Assembly (NCBI GenBank): GCA_004555915.1
Contig: SFJM01000010.1
Span: 1 to 64,000, forward strand
Direction: 5' to 3'
Source of the DNA: Clostridiales bacterium
Lineage (GTDB): Bacteria; Bacillota; Clostridia; Oscillospirales; Butyricicoccaceae
Length of the DNA: 64,000 nucleotides
The notes beneath the pieces are model-generated. The model searched no databases and was not told where the DNA came from. It saw nothing but the letters and a program-made list of their open reading frames with translations. Made by a program: the position numbers and the translations under genes. Positions 1 to 7,486 of this stretch are shown piece by piece (positions within the stretch are counted from its first letter, which is position 1; each line of letters starts with the position of its first letter).

Positions 1-905
1 ATGATCTGGAAGAATTTCATGACGATACCCACAACAGCAGTTGGTATCTGGGAATATTCCGGCTGCCCGAAAATCGGATCCATTGCTCCATATTTGGTTA
101 CCATGTTCAATACAGCCGCCATGGAAAGAACAATTGAGATCTGCGAGAGAAAACTTGTAATACCGAGGGGAATGATTTTTTTCATCAGACTCACCCGAAG
201 TTTCAAGCTGTCCCTGCTTATTCTGACCGCTTTCATCCGGCAGAGATACAGAAGCGACATCAACGCAGCGACGATCTGTCCAAATATCGTTGCAACAGCA
301 GCTCCCATCATCCCCCATTTTAATACGAAAATACAAATGGGATCAAAGATAATATTCAGTATGGCCCCTGTAAGCAGTGTGGCCATTGCAAAGCCGGGAC
401 TTCCGTCGGAACGAATGATAGGATTCATTGCCTGACCAAACATATAAAACGGGATACCTAACGTAATCCAGAAAAAATAGTCTTTGGAAAGCTGAAAGGT
501 TTGGTCATTCACTCTCGCGCCGAACATGGTCAGGATCTGATCCTGAAAAGCCAGATAAATCAGCATTAGAATGATACCCACAGCAATCACACTCAAAACA
601 GCGCTTCCTATGCCCCGATGAGCATTCTGCTTTTCTTTTGCGCCAAGGCTGATGCTGACGAAGGTGCAACACCCATCGCCGATCATCATTGCAATTGCCA
701 GCGCAACGACAGTAAGCGGAAAGACAACTGTATTGGCCGCATTTCCGTAAGATCCGAGATAGCTTGCATTTGCAATGAAAATCTGATCTACAATATTATA
801 GAGTGCTGCCACAAGCAGAGAAACAACACATGGAATTGTATATTTTCGCATTAGCTTGCCCAGATGTTCCTTCTCAAGGAAATCATTTGTTCGTGTTTCA
901 TTCAT
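1..905 (-). CDS. MATE family multidrug/cation efflux transporter (partial, 3' end outside window)
   Basis: Reading leftward from ATG at 905, the frame is open to the window edge and gives about 301 residues beginning MNETRTNDFLEKEHLGKLMRKY. Alternating hydrophobic segments and the loop with GQAMNPIIRSDGSPG are typical of MATE exporters, which expel drugs or metabolites using an ion gradient. The first of the two six-helix bundles and part of the second are present; the family is usually about 450 residues, so roughly a third is missing. The ribosome site AGGAGG (913-918) sits 7-8 bases before the ATG. A long leader with its own promoter and a terminator-like hairpin precedes the gene, which suggests induction by attenuation. 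The substrate cannot be told from sequence. Confidence 0.9.
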   Translation of the reverse strand, partial: MNETRTNDFLEKEHLGKLMRKYTIPCVVSLLVAALYNIVDQIFIANASYLGSYGNAANTVVFPLTVVALAIAMMIGDGCCTFVSISLGAKEKQNAHRGIGSAVLSVIAVGIILMLIYLAFQDQILTMFGARVNDQTFQLSKDYFFWITLGIPFYMFGQAMNPIIRSDGSPGFAMATLLTGAILNIIFDPICIFVLKWGMMGAAVATIFGQIVAALMSLLYLCRMKAVRISRDSLKLRVSLMKKIIPLGITSFLSQISIVLSMAAVLNMVTKYGAMDPIFGQPEYSQIPTAVVGIVMKFFQI

Positions 906-917
906 CAAAATAACCTC

Positions 918-1013
918 CTACTCTGTTTTTGACAACAAAAAAAGGCACATATATACATGTGCCTCAAAAAAACGACACATGCAAAAGCATCGCACATCAT
1001 TTCGTATCAGCAT
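918..1013 (-). CDS. Possible 31-codon leader ORF overlapping the attenuator hairpin
   Basis: An ATG at 1013 opens a frame of 31 codons, beginning MLIRNDVRCFCMC and ending in TAG at 918-920 just before the MATE ribosome site. It runs through the whole terminator hairpin at 943-964, so a translating ribosome would open that hairpin. No good Shine-Dalgarno sequence precedes the ATG. The frame may be a regulatory leader peptide or chance. Confidence 0.3.
   Translation of the reverse strand: MLIRNDVRCFCMCRFFEAHVYMCLFLLSKTE
937..964 (-). terminator. Intrinsic terminator hairpin inside the MATE leader (attenuator candidate)
   Basis: On the minus strand AGGCACAT and ATGTGCCT (957-964 and 943-950) form an 8-bp stem with a 6-base loop, followed at once by seven T residues (943-937). 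It lies downstream of the promoter at 1075-1104 and upstream of the MATE ribosome site, so it should cut the transcript short. Upstream segments at 974-981 and 992-997 can pair with the first stem strand and could act as anti-terminators. Confidence 0.7.
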
Positions 1014-1074
1014 TACGTGCAATTCATTGCCTGTATCGTGTCAAGTGCTTATTTAATTATAATTTACTATTTTT

Positions 1075-1104
1075 AGTATATCATCATAGATTCAAAAAAG
1101 TCAA
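1075..1104 (-). promoter_or_regulatory. Sigma-70-type promoter of the MATE gene
   Basis: TTGACT (1104-1099) and TATACT (1080-1075) are separated by 18 bases. Transcription should start near 1068, giving a leader of about 160 bases before the MATE start. Nothing else on this strand needs the promoter. Confidence 0.7.
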
Positions 1105-1160
1105 GAAAAAAATTTGTGTTCTCTTTGATACCATCCGAATACCATTCCATATATCAATCG

Positions 1161-1190
1161 GAAGAAAAAATGCCCGGCATATGCCGGGCA
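1161..1190 (-). terminator. Rho-independent terminator of the TetR-antiporter unit
   Basis: A perfect inverted repeat, GCCCGGCA/TGCCGGGC (1171-1190), is followed on the minus strand by a T tract at 1170-1165. It sits about 90 bases past the antiporter stop codon. The rest of 1105-1282 shows no gene. Confidence 0.8.
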
Positions 1191-1282
1191 CACTGATACA
1201 ATCGCTTCTTTCATGAGACCTCGAAATACATATCTGTCTGCAGTTGAATAACAGAAAAGCATTTATACTGTTATACTGCATT

Positions 1283-2509
1283 TTATATTTGCGTCCCTGT
1301 ATTAATTTCACCTGCCAGTTCAAATCCTTTTTTCGCGGCGATTACCGCGATGATTTCATTTATGACTGCTGCCGCCGCAATCGTCCCCTTCACGATCACG
1401 GCCAGCTCCGGCTCCGGTCCAGTCAGAACAGAGCATATGATTCCGGTGAATACGAGAGAAACGCCGGAATGCGGCAGCAGCGTTAACCCCAGATATTTTT
1501 GTACGGTGTCTGGCATCCGGGTAGCCTTTGCTCCCAGTCTTGCCCCAAAATACTTGCCAAATCCACGTGCCGCAATATATACAAACGTGTACAATCCGGC
1601 ACCAAGAATCAAATGATAATCCAACGGTGCTCCCAGATCAACAATTGCTGCCAAAAGACTGATACCAAGAATCGGATGGAACCAGTCTGTCAGCTCCTCC
1701 AGCTGCTTTTCCGGTATCATATTGGAGAATGCTGCTGAAAAAGCTACACCCATCAACATATAATTCAGCGTGATATTGGACAATACTTTTGTATTGAAAA
1801 ACAATCCGATCAGTACCGTAATGGTAATACCTGCAAGTAACGCCCCCAGCGTTCTGGCTTTCCCCGGCTTTCTTTTCAGATATGCACCCACAGGGATGCC
1901 TGTCACAATACCAATAAGGACAGGCAAAAGAATCATAACCGGGATCATATACAGCGGGACAGCGCCCCCCGATACCGCTTTTGCCACAAAAGAATTTACA
2001 GTAAAGAAAACCGTAATTCCCACAATATCATCCAGCACTGCCATGGGAAGCAATGTATCGGTCACCGGTCCTTTGGTACGGAATTCCTGTACAATGGAAA
2101 GTGCCGGTGCAGGCGCAGTTGCCAGCGCGATGCCTCCAAAAACCACGGCAAGATACAGCGGCACACCGGTACATGAAAAGACAACAGCAAACAGCAGAGA
2201 TACAACGGCAAAGGTACCAAGCGATTGCGCCAGTGTTGTCACCAGCATGGCCTTACCATAGCTTCTTATCTTTTTCCAGATCAGTTCTGTGCCCAGCATC
2301 AGTCCAAAAGCACACTGCATCCATGTAATGATAATTTTATACCATGAAGCATCCATCACAGCCTGCGGCATCAGTTCAACGGCATTGGGTCCCAAAACCA
2401 TGCCTGCAATCAGCCAGCCCAGGATCGCCGGCATTTTCAGTTTTGTCATCAGCTTTCCTGCGAAGAAAGCCAGCACCAGGGTACTAACCCATCGTAATAG
2501 GAATATCAA
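1283..2509 (-). CDS. Cation:proton antiporter, CPA2/Kef-like membrane domain
   Basis: A 408-residue polytopic membrane protein. It has the Na+/H+ exchanger signature AGKLMTKLKMPAILGWLIAG near the start and an acidic LDDIVGI motif in the middle helices, where this family binds its ion. It probably exchanges K+ or Na+ for protons. There is no C-terminal TrkA/RCK domain, unlike Kef channels. The start is TTG at 2509, six bases after the stop of the tetR-type gene; its ribosome site GAGGAAG lies inside the end of that gene, so translation is probably coupled. The pairing implies that the TetR ligand induces the transporter. Ion specificity is unknown. Confidence 0.85.
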   Translation of the reverse strand: MIFLLRWVSTLVLAFFAGKLMTKLKMPAILGWLIAGMVLGPNAVELMPQAVMDASWYKIIITWMQCAFGLMLGTELIWKKIRSYGKAMLVTTLAQSLGTFAVVSLLFAVVFSCTGVPLYLAVVFGGIALATAPAPALSIVQEFRTKGPVTDTLLPMAVLDDIVGITVFFTVNSFVAKAVSGGAVPLYMIPVMILLPVLIGIVTGIPVGAYLKRKPGKARTLGALLAGITITVLIGLFFNTKVLSNITLNYMLMGVAFSAAFSNMIPEKQLEELTDWFHPILGISLLAAIVDLGAPLDYHLILGAGLYTFVYIAARGFGKYFGARLGAKATRMPDTVQKYLGLTLLPHSGVSLVFTGIICSVLTGPEPELAVIVKGTIAAAAVINEIIAVIAAKKGFELAGEINTGTQI

Positions 2510-2515
2510 TCCAGT

Positions 2516-3130
2516 TCACTTCCTCGCCATAATACCATAGAAAAAAATATCCAATGCCTTTCGGCAATCCTTCTCATGCTGTTCAATGTCAATCAAACCA
2601 TGACCGCTTGTCTGATAGCTGGCATTCAGAAAATCCTGATATTTTTGGAAAATACGTATCAGTTCCTCTTCGGTAAAATCCGGACGCAGGGCTTTCTGTT
2701 TTAACATATGGCGCAACAGCTCCTGATTGAATTGGTCAAAAGAACGTTTTTTGTCAGAAATCGCCTGTTTTAGCTCAATCGGCGGCATAATAACCGCTTC
2801 ACAAAACAGCCTTGCAAAATCCGGATGCTGCCTGAAAAAATCCATGCGGATATCAAAATAATACAGGATCTGTTCAACTGCCTCTGCCTTATTATGATTT
2901 GCCAGATGTTCTGATAAATATGCGGTCAGATTGTGGAAACATGTTTCGATACAGTTGAGATATAGGTCATCCTTTGAATCAAAATAATGATAAATGATTC
3001 CTTTGGATATTCCGCCTGCCTGACTGATGGTATTGAGGGAACCCGCTTCATATCCATGCAGTGCAAATTCTTTTATTGCGCTGTTAAGAATTTTCATGCG
3101 GGTCTGTTGGTTCTTTTCTTCCCGTTTCAT
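2516..3130 (-). CDS. TetR/AcrR family transcriptional regulator
   Basis: A 204-residue protein. Residues 10-55 form the TetR helix-turn-helix (KILNSAIKEFALHGYEAGSL, then SKGIIYHYFDSKDDLY), and the rest is the variable ligand-binding and dimer domain. It starts at ATG 3130. Its own promoter carries a perfect 14-bp palindrome just downstream of the predicted transcription start, so it very likely represses itself and the antiporter gene 6 bases downstream. The inducer cannot be predicted. Confidence 0.92.
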   Translation of the reverse strand: MKREEKNQQTRMKILNSAIKEFALHGYEAGSLNTISQAGGISKGIIYHYFDSKDDLYLNCIETCFHNLTAYLSEHLANHNKAEAVEQILYYFDIRMDFFRQHPDFARLFCEAVIMPPIELKQAISDKKRSFDQFNQELLRHMLKQKALRPDFTEEELIRIFQKYQDFLNASYQTSGHGLIDIEQHEKDCRKALDIFFYGIMARK

Positions 3131-3152
3131 ATCTCCTGCTCCATCTATTTAT

Positions 3153-3203
3153 TGACCATATGGTCACTTTTTATATTTTACCACGTTTCAACTCCATGGT
3201 CAA
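3153..3203 (-). promoter_or_regulatory. tetR promoter with 14-bp palindromic operator
   Basis: TTGACC (3203-3198) and TAAAAT (3180-3175) are 17 bases apart. The perfect palindrome TGACCATATGGTCA lies at 3153-3166, directly at or after the predicted start site. A related half, TTGACCATGG, overlaps the -35 box. A repressor bound here would block initiation, as expected for TetR autoregulation. Confidence 0.75.
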
Positions 3204-3259
3204 TCCCTGTTCAGATGTTCCATCTGCTATCCTGTTGAAACATAAATCCTTCTGTATGC

Positions 3260-3305
3260 AAAAACGACCCGGAATAAGGCGTTTTACATCACGCTGTATT
3301 CCGAG
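3260..3305 (-). terminator. Terminator of the bile salt hydrolase gene
   Basis: The minus strand forms an imperfect stem with core CGGAATA/TATTCCG (3297-3303 and 3270-3276), followed by a short T tract at 3264-3261. It lies about 40 bases after the stop codon of the hydrolase. Confidence 0.65.
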
Positions 3306-3342
3306 CCGTTAGGTTGGTTGAATGAAACAAGGATAATTGGGA

Positions 3343-4335
3343 TTAGAATGATGCCTTGACTGGATTCTGCAGCCGGATCTGCTCTCCCTGAATCAGCCCA
3401 TACCGTATCAGCTGTGTTCCATCCAGATTCTCATTGTGCATATCTACTGCTGTGATCTGATGATTGTCATAGGTGGTGTAGTAATAGATTCCCTTATCCG
3501 CATTACAGCAGCAGGTATAAATCGTGATCTCAAACTTCCCCTCACCTACATCACAGCATCCGCGCTGCTGGACAACAGACCCCAGAATATGGAAAAACTG
3601 GCTGACACTTTCCGATTCCGAATCGCCGGAAACGGAATTCATTTTGACAAAAGCCACGCGGATAAAACGGGACTGGGAGGACACATCACCGGGAAGTCCC
3701 AGTGCGCCCATACCGCGGCTGTACGCATGCAGCGGCAGTTTTTCTGAAAACTGATTCTGCGGTGTTCTGGGAGACAGATGCATATAATTGTTCAGCTGGA
3801 ACATCTGCTCATCAAAGGGCGGATTGTTGGTCAGCACTCCCACCGGATTATCATAGATTTTCAGCCCCTCTTTGACCGATTCCACAGTAATTGCTTCATT
3901 CCGGTCTGCCAGAATCCAATGGAGCTGTGCCAATGGCAAATCCTCACTGAATTGCGTATTGGTGAGGTTGATTTTTTCCAGCAGAACCCTTGCCTCTTTG
4001 ACCGAAGCGCACTGACTGAGAATCCATGCAATGAATTCAAACTGTGCAATATTATCCTGATCCGGTGCCGGTTCCCTGTAATATGCATTCCCGACAAAAT
4101 TCAAGCCTGCCATGCCAAGCCCTTTTTCATTTACCGCTTCATAATACAGCGGACAGTTTTGGGCAACATATGCCATGCCAATCATGGCATAATGGCTTTC
4201 TATGGTTCCCATATGGCGAAAATGGAACGGATAATTGCGGGGTGTTATGACAACCTCATCACCATAGGAAAATTCGTAATCCAATGTTCTGCCAAAATAA
4301 AAATCCTTTGTCTGATACGTTGCTGCTGTACACAT
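3343..4335 (-). CDS. bsh: Bile salt hydrolase / choloylglycine hydrolase family (Ntn hydrolase)
   Basis: A 330-residue member of the choloylglycine hydrolase family, which cuts glycine or taurine from conjugated bile salts. After removal of Met1, Cys2 is the N-terminal nucleophile. The expected partners are visible: Arg16, Asp19, Asn79 in the AGLNF motif, Asn170 in VLTNNP and Arg223 in SRFIR. Length is normal. No signal peptide is present, so it acts in the cytosol. The ribosome site GGAGG stands 9 bases before ATG 4335, and the gene has its own extended -10 promoter. Penicillin V acylases share this fold, but the residue pattern and the gut-type context favour bile salts. Confidence 0.9.
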   Translation of the reverse strand: MCTAATYQTKDFYFGRTLDYEFSYGDEVVITPRNYPFHFRHMGTIESHYAMIGMAYVAQNCPLYYEAVNEKGLGMAGLNFVGNAYYREPAPDQDNIAQFEFIAWILSQCASVKEARVLLEKINLTNTQFSEDLPLAQLHWILADRNEAITVESVKEGLKIYDNPVGVLTNNPPFDEQMFQLNNYMHLSPRTPQNQFSEKLPLHAYSRGMGALGLPGDVSSQSRFIRVAFVKMNSVSGDSESESVSQFFHILGSVVQQRGCCDVGEGKFEITIYTCCCNADKGIYYYTTYDNHQITAVDMHNENLDGTQLIRYGLIQGEQIRLQNPVKASF

Positions 4336-4386
4336 GAACTGTTACCTCCGTTCAATTCCGGGTTGTTGGTCAATTCGAATAATAAA

Positions 4387-4392
4387 ATTATA
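4387..4392 (-). promoter_or_regulatory. Extended -10 promoter of the bile salt hydrolase gene
   Basis: TGGTATAAT on the minus strand gives a consensus TATAAT with an extended TGn motif. There is no convincing -35 box. It lies in the 87-base gap between the C39-like gene and the hydrolase. Confidence 0.5.
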
Positions 4393-4422
4393 CCACGGCT
4401 TATCCTTTTCTACTATGAAAGA

Positions 4423-5046
4423 TCAAATAAAATACTCAATGGTCTTTTCTGCTGTCAGTCTGGTATCCTGATTAAACAGTAAAATCGCTTCCCGTCCCTC
4501 CATGGGGCCAAGGGCATAAACCCCCTGTTTTTCCTCCGCATTCAGACGATCAGCCGTCACAATCCGATTTCGGCTGAAGGGTTCGCTTTCCAAGAGCTGA
4601 ATATCCGACTGGATAAAGGAACGCTTGCGGTAATACGGATCAAACATGGAAACCTGATTGTCCTCCTGACCGGTTAAAAGGACATAATGATCTCCGCCGT
4701 AGTTCAGCCGGACAATCACCGCACCATTACAGTGCAATGCCTGTGTGAGCAGACTGTTTCCTCCGAGATACACCGATTGGCCGGACAAATACTGGCACAC
4801 AATCGGGAAATTGCAGGCCTTGCCAAACTGGGTCAGCCAGCTGGATAGGAACATCATTGCCACACGGGATGTACCATTTTTACCGATTTCACCTTTTGCG
4901 TTGTAGGCATCCAGACTGTATAACATGATATGCTGCACAATTTCCGGCACCAGCTGTTCCCGGGAAAACAGAAAGCTCATGGCATTCATCATGGTTGTAG
5001 GGCCGCAATCATATTCAGAAATCTGATAGTGTAAAGGCGTTTTCAT
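4423..5046 (-). CDS. C39-like cysteine peptidase-fold protein
   Basis: A 207-residue protein that opens with EYDCGPTTMMNA, the signature of C39-like papain-fold proteins. Cys14, His120 (in GGDHYVLLTG) and Asp136 (in MFDPYYR) would make a complete catalytic triad. There are no membrane segments or ABC domain, so it is not a bacteriocin-processing transporter. The start lies 3 bases after the stop of the M20 peptidase, and its GGAGG ribosome site overlaps that stop, so the two are co-transcribed. The substrate is unknown; a peptide or a small thioester or amide is possible. Confidence 0.7.
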   Translation of the reverse strand: MKTPLHYQISEYDCGPTTMMNAMSFLFSREQLVPEIVQHIMLYSLDAYNAKGEIGKNGTSRVAMMFLSSWLTQFGKACNFPIVCQYLSGQSVYLGGNSLLTQALHCNGAVIVRLNYGGDHYVLLTGQEDNQVSMFDPYYRKRSFIQSDIQLLESEPFSRNRIVTADRLNAEEKQGVYALGPMEGREAILLFNQDTRLTAEKTIEYFI

Positions 5047-5049
5047 CTG

Positions 5050-6174
5050 TTATACCTCCGAACACATCAAATCCACAGTAATGGCAGAAATACGTTCCAG
5101 TTCGTCCACCGATGTATATTCTGTGCAGGAATGGGTGTGATTCATAGCAGTGGCAAGGACAATGCCGGTAATGCCATGCTCTGACAGCGGATTATTGTCA
5201 CTGCCGCCCATGGTGCTGCGCAGGGAACAGGGAATCCCCTGCTTTTGACAAACAGCTTCAAATCGTTTGACTACAGGATGGGATTCCGGTGTGTGATATG
5301 CATGGACATGCATGGTATGCGTCATATCCAGTGTGGCACCATTCTGTGCGGCAGCACGGCGAAAGGCAGCCTGGGTTTCCTCCCATGCTGCCATAGCCGA
5401 AGCGTGAGAAAAGCTGCGGATTTCCCCGGACACCATGCAGGTTTCCGGCACAATATTGGTCTGAGTACCACCGGAAATCGTGCCGATATTACGGGTGGTC
5501 TGCTCATCCAGCCAGCCATTTTTCAGGTCATGGATGGCAGATGCTGCCGTGGCAATGGCATGAACACCAGCCTCCGGTACAAACCCGGCATGTGCTGCCC
5601 TTCCCTGTACGGTGATACGGAAGGAAAGAATCGTAGGAGCCTGGATTGCAGCTCCGCCTACCGGACCGGACATATCCAGAATATATGCTTCCCTTGCCTG
5701 TAGTTTGTTAAAATCAAACGCACCAATGCCAACGCAATAGGTTTCCTCCGCGGCGGAAAAAAGTATCTCCAGTGTTCTGTGCGGCAGATGCTTTTCCTGA
5801 ATCACAGAAAGGGCCTCTAAAATTGCCGCCAGCGCAGCACAGTCATCTGCACCGAGTACGGTTTCCCCATTGGAGGTAATCGTACCGTCAGTATGAACAA
5901 TGGCCTGTTTTCCATGGGATGGCTCTACCGTGTCCATATGGCCGGAAAACAGCAGCGGCGGCAGTGCCTCCATTCCGGCAGTTGCTGGCAGAACAGCATA
6001 AAGGTTCCCGGCATTTCCGCCAATTGTTTTCGCTGCATCATCTTCTGTCACAGTCAGCCCAAGCTGTTGCAGGGCTGTTTTCAAATAGTCACAAATCCTG
6101 CGCTCACCATAGGAGGGGCTGTCAAAGGAAACCAGTTTGCAAAAATTCTGAACCAGTCGTTCGGTTTGTATCAT
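5050..6174 (-). CDS. M20 family metallopeptidase, peptidase T-like
   Basis: A 374-residue di-zinc aminopeptidase-fold protein. Metal ligands are visible at His79 and Asp81 (SGHMDTV), Asp110 (LGADD), Glu143-Glu144 (AAEE), Asp167 and a late His in NHTHS. The dimerisation domain inserts between about residues 175 and 290 (GRAAHAG). The closest known type is the cytosolic PepT-like M20 group that trims small peptides. The start ATG 6174 follows AAGGGGAG. It leads a two-gene unit with the C39-like gene, so the pair may hydrolyse the same peptide or conjugate in two steps; this is inference. Confidence 0.85.
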   Translation of the reverse strand: MIQTERLVQNFCKLVSFDSPSYGERRICDYLKTALQQLGLTVTEDDAAKTIGGNAGNLYAVLPATAGMEALPPLLFSGHMDTVEPSHGKQAIVHTDGTITSNGETVLGADDCAALAAILEALSVIQEKHLPHRTLEILFSAAEETYCVGIGAFDFNKLQAREAYILDMSGPVGGAAIQAPTILSFRITVQGRAAHAGFVPEAGVHAIATAASAIHDLKNGWLDEQTTRNIGTISGGTQTNIVPETCMVSGEIRSFSHASAMAAWEETQAAFRRAAAQNGATLDMTHTMHVHAYHTPESHPVVKRFEAVCQKQGIPCSLRSTMGGSDNNPLSEHGITGIVLATAMNHTHSCTEYTSVDELERISAITVDLMCSEV

Positions 6175-6242
6175 AAAAGAGTTCTCCCCTTTTCTTACAT
6201 ATTATATGTCTATAAAAATAAAATCATAGGATTATGCAACAT

Positions 6243-6271
6243 AGTATAGCGGATTTTCACCCTGTTTTCAA
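6243..6271 (-). promoter_or_regulatory. Promoter of the M20/C39-like unit
   Basis: TTGAAA (6271-6266) and TATACT (6248-6243) are separated by exactly 17 bases. It lies about 70 bases before the M20 start and is divergent from the araC-type promoter at 6358-6387. Confidence 0.7.
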
Positions 6272-6357
6272 CATCCGCAGTGGATTCTGCCTTCTGACCC
6301 AGAACAGCAACTTCACGGCGGCTTCCATTCAGTCCGAAGATGCCATTCCGGGTAAAG

Positions 6358-6387
6358 TTGTTTTTTTTTGCGTAAATGCGGTATAAT
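6358..6387 (+). promoter_or_regulatory. Promoter of the first AraC-type regulator
   Basis: TTGTTT (6358-6363) and consensus TATAAT (6382-6387) are 18 bases apart. The regulator starts 43 bases after the -10 box. Confidence 0.6.
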
Positions 6388-6429
6388 ATACACATAAATC
6401 ATGATTATCATAGAGAAGGGAGATTTTGT

Positions 6430-7386
6430 ATGGCACAGCATCAGCCACTCAATGCGCAGTGTTTTGTGAAAAAAGAGTTTCATCCGATTTTTGTAGATAA
6501 CAACAACCCACAGCTGCTTTATGTCTGCAAAGTCCGTCCGGATATCAGCAGCCGTCACCCACGTATTATGCATTCGCATGACGATCTGGTTGAACTGGTG
6601 CTGATTTACAGCGGCACAAGCGACTATCTCATTCACGATAAAAAATGTACCGTCAAGGCGGGTGACCTGCTGATCTACAATTCCGGCGTCGTGCACGACG
6701 AAATGTCCGGGCCAGGCTCCCAGCTTGGCTTTATTACGATTGCGGTCGGCGGACTGCGTATGCCCGGACTGCGTGAAAATGCGCTCATTCCAGATGACGC
6801 GGGATATCTGTTTGAGACCGGGCACAACTTTGAGGACATTCGCCAGCTGCTCGAATTGATGTTCCGCAACCTGTCGGAGGAGGAACCGGATGCGGAAGCC
6901 TTCTGCAACAGCCTGATGCATGCCCTTCTCCGAAAGGTACTCACGGTAGTCCGTAAAAATACCGGCACGGCGGAGGAAGGCACAGCTTCCTCTGAAATAG
7001 ATGAGCCGAACATTCTCGGACACCGCGTCAAGAAGTTCATTGACCAGAACTATGCCCAGCCGATTACATTGCAGACCATTGCGGAAGCATTAAATACCAG
7101 TCCCTATTACATATCTCATGTCTTTAAGGAAATGAGTGGCTATTCCCCCATACAGTATCTGCTGCGCAGACGTATCGGAGAAGCGCAAACCTTGCTCATT
7201 ACAACCGATTATTCCATCACGGAAATCGCCGGCATGGTCGGCTATGATACCCAGAGCTATTTTAATATGCAGTTTACCAAGCATGTCGGTATGCCGCCGA
7301 AAAAATTCCGCCAGAATTACATTGTTTCTGAAAAAGAAAAAAATACGCGTACCAGAAAGCCCCGTACAAAAAAGGGTTCCGACTAA
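6430..7386 (+). CDS. AraC family transcriptional regulator with N-terminal cupin (regulator 1)
   Basis: A 318-residue protein. Residues 40-120 are an AraC-type cupin sensor (HSHDDLVELVLI), and the last 100 residues hold the two helix-turn-helix motifs (TIAEALNTSPYYISHVFKEM and EIAGMVGYDTQSYFNMQFTK). The start is placed at ATG 6430, after GAAGGGAG; the in-frame ATG at 6376 lies upstream of the -10 box. It converges on the oxidoreductase/isomerase pair and resembles regulator 2 at 10057 in layout. It probably senses a sugar or cyclitol and activates one of the neighbouring units. Confidence 0.9.
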   Translation: MAQHQPLNAQCFVKKEFHPIFVDNNNPQLLYVCKVRPDISSRHPRIMHSHDDLVELVLIYSGTSDYLIHDKKCTVKAGDLLIYNSGVVHDEMSGPGSQLGFITIAVGGLRMPGLRENALIPDDAGYLFETGHNFEDIRQLLELMFRNLSEEEPDAEAFCNSLMHALLRKVLTVVRKNTGTAEEGTASSEIDEPNILGHRVKKFIDQNYAQPITLQTIAEALNTSPYYISHVFKEMSGYSPIQYLLRRRIGEAQTLLITTDYSITEIAGMVGYDTQSYFNMQFTKHVGMPPKKFRQNYIVSEKEKNTRTRKPRTKKGSD

Positions 7387-7416
7387 TGTATTTTAAATGA
7401 AGTGCTGTAATATGCA

Positions 7417-7456
7417 AGCAAGCCCACCCGCAAAAATGCAGGTGGGCTTGCTGTTT
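7417..7456 (+). terminator. Bidirectional terminator between regulator 1 and the oxidoreductase
   Basis: AGCAAGCCCACC (7417-7428) and GGTGGGCTTGCT (7441-7452) pair perfectly over 12 bp, followed by GTTTTA. It lies between convergent genes and can serve both. Confidence 0.75.
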
Positions 7457-7486
7457 TAGGTGGAAATGAAATTATAATGAAAGATG

